From: Lepidostoma basale
Lineage: Eukaryota; Arthropoda; Insecta; Trichoptera; Lepidostomatidae
Length of the DNA stretch: 64,000 nt
Assembly (NCBI GenBank): GCA_022606425.2
Contig: JAHDVF020000089.1
Span: 124,001-188,000, forward strand
Direction of reading: 5' to 3'
Shown here piece after piece: positions 60,991-64,000 of the stretch. The notes below the pieces were generated by a model. That model searched no databases and had not been told where the DNA came from. It saw nothing but the letters and a program-made list of their open reading frames with translations. Position numbers and translations under genes: made by a program. How positions within the stretch are numbered: the first letter of the stretch is position 1; the number at the start of each line of letters is the position of its first letter.

Positions 60991-61619
60991 ACAGTGCTAA
61001 TGCCTCAAGTTGTTTTTTTTTCTGAAATAATTAAATAATGAAAAAAAAATCGTTTGAACTGGTAAATTGTTGATAAACAATTTTTTAAAATACGTTCACT
61101 GACCATTATCGGATTTATTTAATACTACAAATAATATTATAGACCAAAACAATGGCGTCTCACGCGCGGGAAAATCTCGGCAAGCAGGTTATCGAGTTAC
61201 TTTCGTCTGTTGAATTTTCACGAACAAATTTCCACAGTCAAATATTTAAACGAGTGATAATTTATTCATTAAAGGCGAACTGGAGCAATTTCCATAAGAA
61301 TTAAGGATTTATACACTCCTTTGTGTACGACTGGGGACATTTAAAAAGATGAGCCTCACAGACGCTACCATAGATGCCGCGGCGCGCTTACATTTGTGTA
61401 TTCCAAACAACAAATAATTAGAAAAATATAGTTATAAAAACAATTTAAATACCACGTTACGAATTAAAGTAACAATATTGCAGGCAGTGAAGTTGTTTTT
61501 TTTTTCTCCTTTATTGGTTCCAAAATACATTATTATGAACCTATTCTGATGATTATCTCAAGGATATTTCTAGTTGTTTTAAAATTTAATTTGTATATTT
61601 TTTGTGTTGACCTTCAGCT
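60991..61619. other. No firm feature; GC-richer patches
   Basis: 61150-61200 (GCGTCTCACGCGCGGGAAAA) and 61355-61390 (GCCGCGGCGCGCTTAC) stand out in composition. Possible conserved non-coding DNA. Confidence 0.3.
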
Positions 61620-61620
61620 A

Positions 61621-62907
61621 CGAGGGCAGTTTAATAAGTCCGTGACTTTTTGGATTTCCCCCGCAGTAACTTTAAATGCAATACTGCTCCCGTCAACTGC
61701 CATCAATGAATAGACTACTGTACAATTTTGAGAAGGCTGCACCATTTTGTTTGTATTTGACAGCCATTGAAAGCAAACAATCCGACGAATTGTAACGAAA
61801 ATGCAAAAAAGTTAATTTCATGTGCTGATTAAGCATTATTTTTTGCGTAAAAAAACCATCAGCGAAACCAAGCAAAGGCTTGATAAATACTATGGGGACT
61901 CTGCACCATCAATTTCAATGGTTAAAAAGTGGTTTACTGAGTTCCGTTGTGGTCGTACCAGCACAAGTGACGCCGAACGTCCAGGTCGCCAAAAAGAGGT
62001 CGTCAAGCAAGAAATCGTTGATAAAATCCATGGAATGATATTGGAGATCGGAGAATGAAAGTGCGTGAGATGGCTGAGGCTGTAGGCATCTGAACTGAGC
62101 AGGAACATCACATTTTACATGAATATTTGGACATGAAAAAGCTATCCGCGCGATGGCTGCCGCGATTGCTCACACTCGATCAAAAGCGCAACCGTGTGAC
62201 CACTTCAAAGAAGTGTTTGGCGATGTTCAAACGCAATCGGAACAAGTTTTTGCGCCGATTCGTTACCGTAGACGAAACATGGATCCATCACACTACACCA
62301 GAGACCATGGAAAAATCAAGAAGTGGGTTTCTCCGGGTGAACGTGCACTAAAGCAGGCAAAGGTGGGTTTGTCGGCCAACAACGTCATGGCCATAGTTTT
62401 TTGGGATGCAAGCGGTGTCATTTATATCAATTACCTTGAAAAGGGTAGAACGATCACCGGCGAATATTATTCAGAGCTTTTGGACAGATTCGATATTTAT
62501 TTGAAGCAGAAACGACCGCATTTGAAGAAGAAAAAGTGCTGTTTCATCAAGACAATGCACGGGTACACACGTGTGTATTCGCCATGGCATAAATCCATAA
62601 ATTGGGCTACGCACTGCTGGTGTCTGGCATATTCTCTAGATTTACCCCTTTGCGACTATTTTCTGTTTCTAAACCCGAAGAAATGGCTGGGCGGTAAGAG
62701 ATTTGGGTCGAATGAAGAGTTCATCACTGAAAAAATGCCAATTTTGAGGGTCTTGAGAAAAACATTTTTTTTGGAAGGAAAAAAAGATTGGAAAAACGCT
62801 GGACAAGACGTATCGAGCTAAAAGGAGACTATGTTGAGAAATAAAATGCTTATTTCCCGAAAAATACATCCTATATTCAAAAAGTCACTGTTATTAAACC
62901 GCCCTCG
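61621..62907 (+). mobile_element. Mariner element, near full length (1287 bp)
   Basis: Ends CGAGGGCAGTTTAATAAGTC, then CGTGACTTTTT and the near-mirror AAAAAGTCACTGTTATTAAA, then CCGCCCTCG, flanked by TA (61619-61620 and 62908-62909). Length is right for an intact mariner, but the gene is broken. Confidence 0.9.
61822..62821 (+). pseudogene. Mariner transposase pseudogene
   Basis: Frame 1: TISETKQRLDKYYGDSAPSI, SMVKKWFTEFRCGRTSTSDA, ERPGRQKEV (helix-turn-helix and linker), stop at about 62056. Frame 2: KKCLAMFKRNRNKFLRRFVT, then VDETWIHHTTPE (first catalytic Asp). Frame 3: WVSPGERALKQAKVGLSANN, VMAIVFWDASGVIYINYLEK, then FIKTMHGYTR where the second Asp motif (HQDNA) should be, and YSLDLPLCDYFLFLNPKKWL (third Asp region). 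The frameshifts and the lost second Asp show it is inactive. Confidence 0.85.
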
Positions 62908-63111
62908 TACTACAGACCTGATTCAGTCAAGCTCTGGGGTTCATGGGCTTATCTACCAATATATGTTCCGACATTCGCCTTACAGATGAGGAAACCATGG
63001 AAAACCTCTCCCGGAAAGTTTAGGGTATACCCTCTCCCTATAGATATATCTATGGGGAGAGTCAAAAGTTAGAAAGATATTTATTACAAAGTAACAGGCA
63101 GTGATACTTGG

Positions 63112-63150
63112 AGCTGCCAAAAATGGTGAAAGTAGGATAAATATCATACA
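63112..63150 (+). mobile_element. LINE-A scrap
   Basis: GGAGCTGCCAAAAATGGTG, then AAAGTAGGATAAAT, matching the WNWQKKDESRIN segment. Confidence 0.4.
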
Positions 63151-63231
63151 CGAATTATCGTATCTTTATTATACATATTAAGTAACAATCAAGACATAAA
63201 GGGTCACGAAATCAATAAATTATTAAAATAC

Positions 63232-63622
63232 GGATACATTCGAAGTCGGAAAAAAATCTACGAGCGTGCATGTCACAATGACGATTTTCGTGGCCGAGTG
63301 GTAAGTACATTGACTGCCACCCCGAAGGTTCCGGGTTCGATTCCCGGCGAGGGCAGTGTGATTGTCACACTGTCTTTGGTCTGGTGTAGATTTCACGTGA
63401 CAATAAAATGGCGATAGGTTAGCTACCTATCACATGTCACGAGAATTACTATGATCTTTACATAGATTTGGCTCATGCTGTCATGATGTAAAGAGCAATT
63501 CAACAAAATGATAATAATAATAATAATAACGTATGAATGTAAACAACGTAGAGGAATCTCTAGAGGTATGTCTATCCATCCGGGGAAACGGCGTAACGGT
63601 TCGTTAGTTAGTTAGTTATTAT
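63232..63622 (+). mobile_element. LINE-A 3' end split by a SINE
   Basis: Left piece GAAGTCGGAAAAAAATCTAC (63235-63283) and right piece GTATGAATGTAAACAACG, then GGGGAAACGGCG and a GTTAGTTAGTTAG tail (63531-63617). Together they restore the RRACMTRCMNVEE to GETA order. Confidence 0.75.
63284..63530 (+). mobile_element. tRNA-derived SINE, most complete copy
   Basis: Head with A box (CGTGGCCGAGTGGTAAGTAC) and B box (GGTTCGATTCC). Body CACACTGTCTTTGGTCTGGT, CACGTGACAATAAAATGGCG, GCTACCTATCACATGTCACG and ATGCTGTCATGATGTAAAGA. Tail CAACAAAATGATAATAATAA. The head resembles a type-II (Ser/Leu-like) tRNA A box. AATGACG/AATAACG on either side may be a target duplication inside the LINE. Confidence 0.85.
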
Positions 63623-63624
63623 GA

Positions 63625-64000
63625 ATCAATAATAATCGCATGTCAGATTAAAAAAACATAAATTAAAAACAATAATAAATAGACGTAGCTGAATAAAACA
63701 ATCACTCAGGCAAGACATCAAGGGTCATAACAATAACATTTTTTTTATTGATTGTCGAGACATTTACTTTGTAAAACTTCATTATATTGTAAATAATAGG
63801 TAGAAATAATATTTTTGTATATACTGTGAAAAAACATGGGGTTCAGTATCAAATACGAAAAAATAGTCTGTAGAGGAAGACGTGGCCAGATAATGAGGGT
63901 ATAAACGAGAATCTCATCTCCTTTAGTGAGAGATTACCGAGAATTTATTATCCAATATGAAAGGATAAGATAATACTTTACTACATCTTATTATGAGCTG
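63625..64000. other. No recognisable feature
   Basis: AT-rich end of the window. Confidence 0.4.

Noticed and set aside
63284..63360. Functional tRNA gene
   Set aside because: A and B boxes are present, but the same head occurs in many copies joined to a common body and tail. It is a SINE head and cannot be confirmed to fold as a mature tRNA.

Overview
The window looks like about 64 kb of AT-rich insect genomic DNA. It has no prokaryotic gene structure. It holds a few short GC-rich coding exons in very long introns, and the rest is dominated by transposable-element remnants. A short CCTAA-type tract (the insect telomere motif) also fits. A beetle or another large-genome insect is plausible, but the order cannot be fixed from this sequence.

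Host gene. The best host gene runs on the minus strand, right to left. It appears to be the 5' part of a PP2A B56/B' regulatory-subunit gene. A first exon (49256-49345) splices in phase 0 to an exon at 32416-32602, which carries the family's N-terminal signature (SSRFN..NREL..LP). A second coding exon with its own CpG-rich promoter-like region (19332-19818, island 19819-20400) ends with the same splice phase and a similar LVQLPYLR motif. It is probably an alternative first exon. The conserved B56 core would lie beyond the left edge. A 142-bp tandem array (31809-32370) sits just inside the intron after exon 2.

Mobile DNA. One abundant non-LTR retrotransposon (called LINE-A here) has more than 20 copies. 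It ends in a C-terminal GRPRKTWHDQI region, a GETA stop and a GTTAG or GTTTG/GTT tail; the longest copies are 37343-38325 and 57003-57822. Other elements are Jockey-like and CR1/L2-like LINEs, tRNA-derived SINEs, three mariners plus a fragment, a PIF/Harbinger with two ORFs, two pogo/Tigger remnants, two hAT MITEs with 8-bp target duplications, and several palindromic MITEs. A foldback family (called C here) carries 'tgtatctcaatagagacgaa' at both ends. Many of these are nested.

Most interesting signal. Scattered from about 5.9 to 60.9 kb are about 25 copies of hammerhead-ribozyme-like motifs in at least six sequence families. Each has a CUGANGA-type core, one extra nucleotide, a short stem II, GAAA, a self-complementary stem III (ACAUGU, ACCGGU or ACAGCUGU) and UH. 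The best copies also have a stem I formed by the flanks. Most are followed within about 25 nt by AATAAA and then by a family-specific 3' box, so they look like modules of small retroelements (Penelope-like or retrozyme-like by analogy). One family replaces the core C3/G8 with U3/A8, a compensatory-looking change. Long stretches with nothing recognisable are listed as such.
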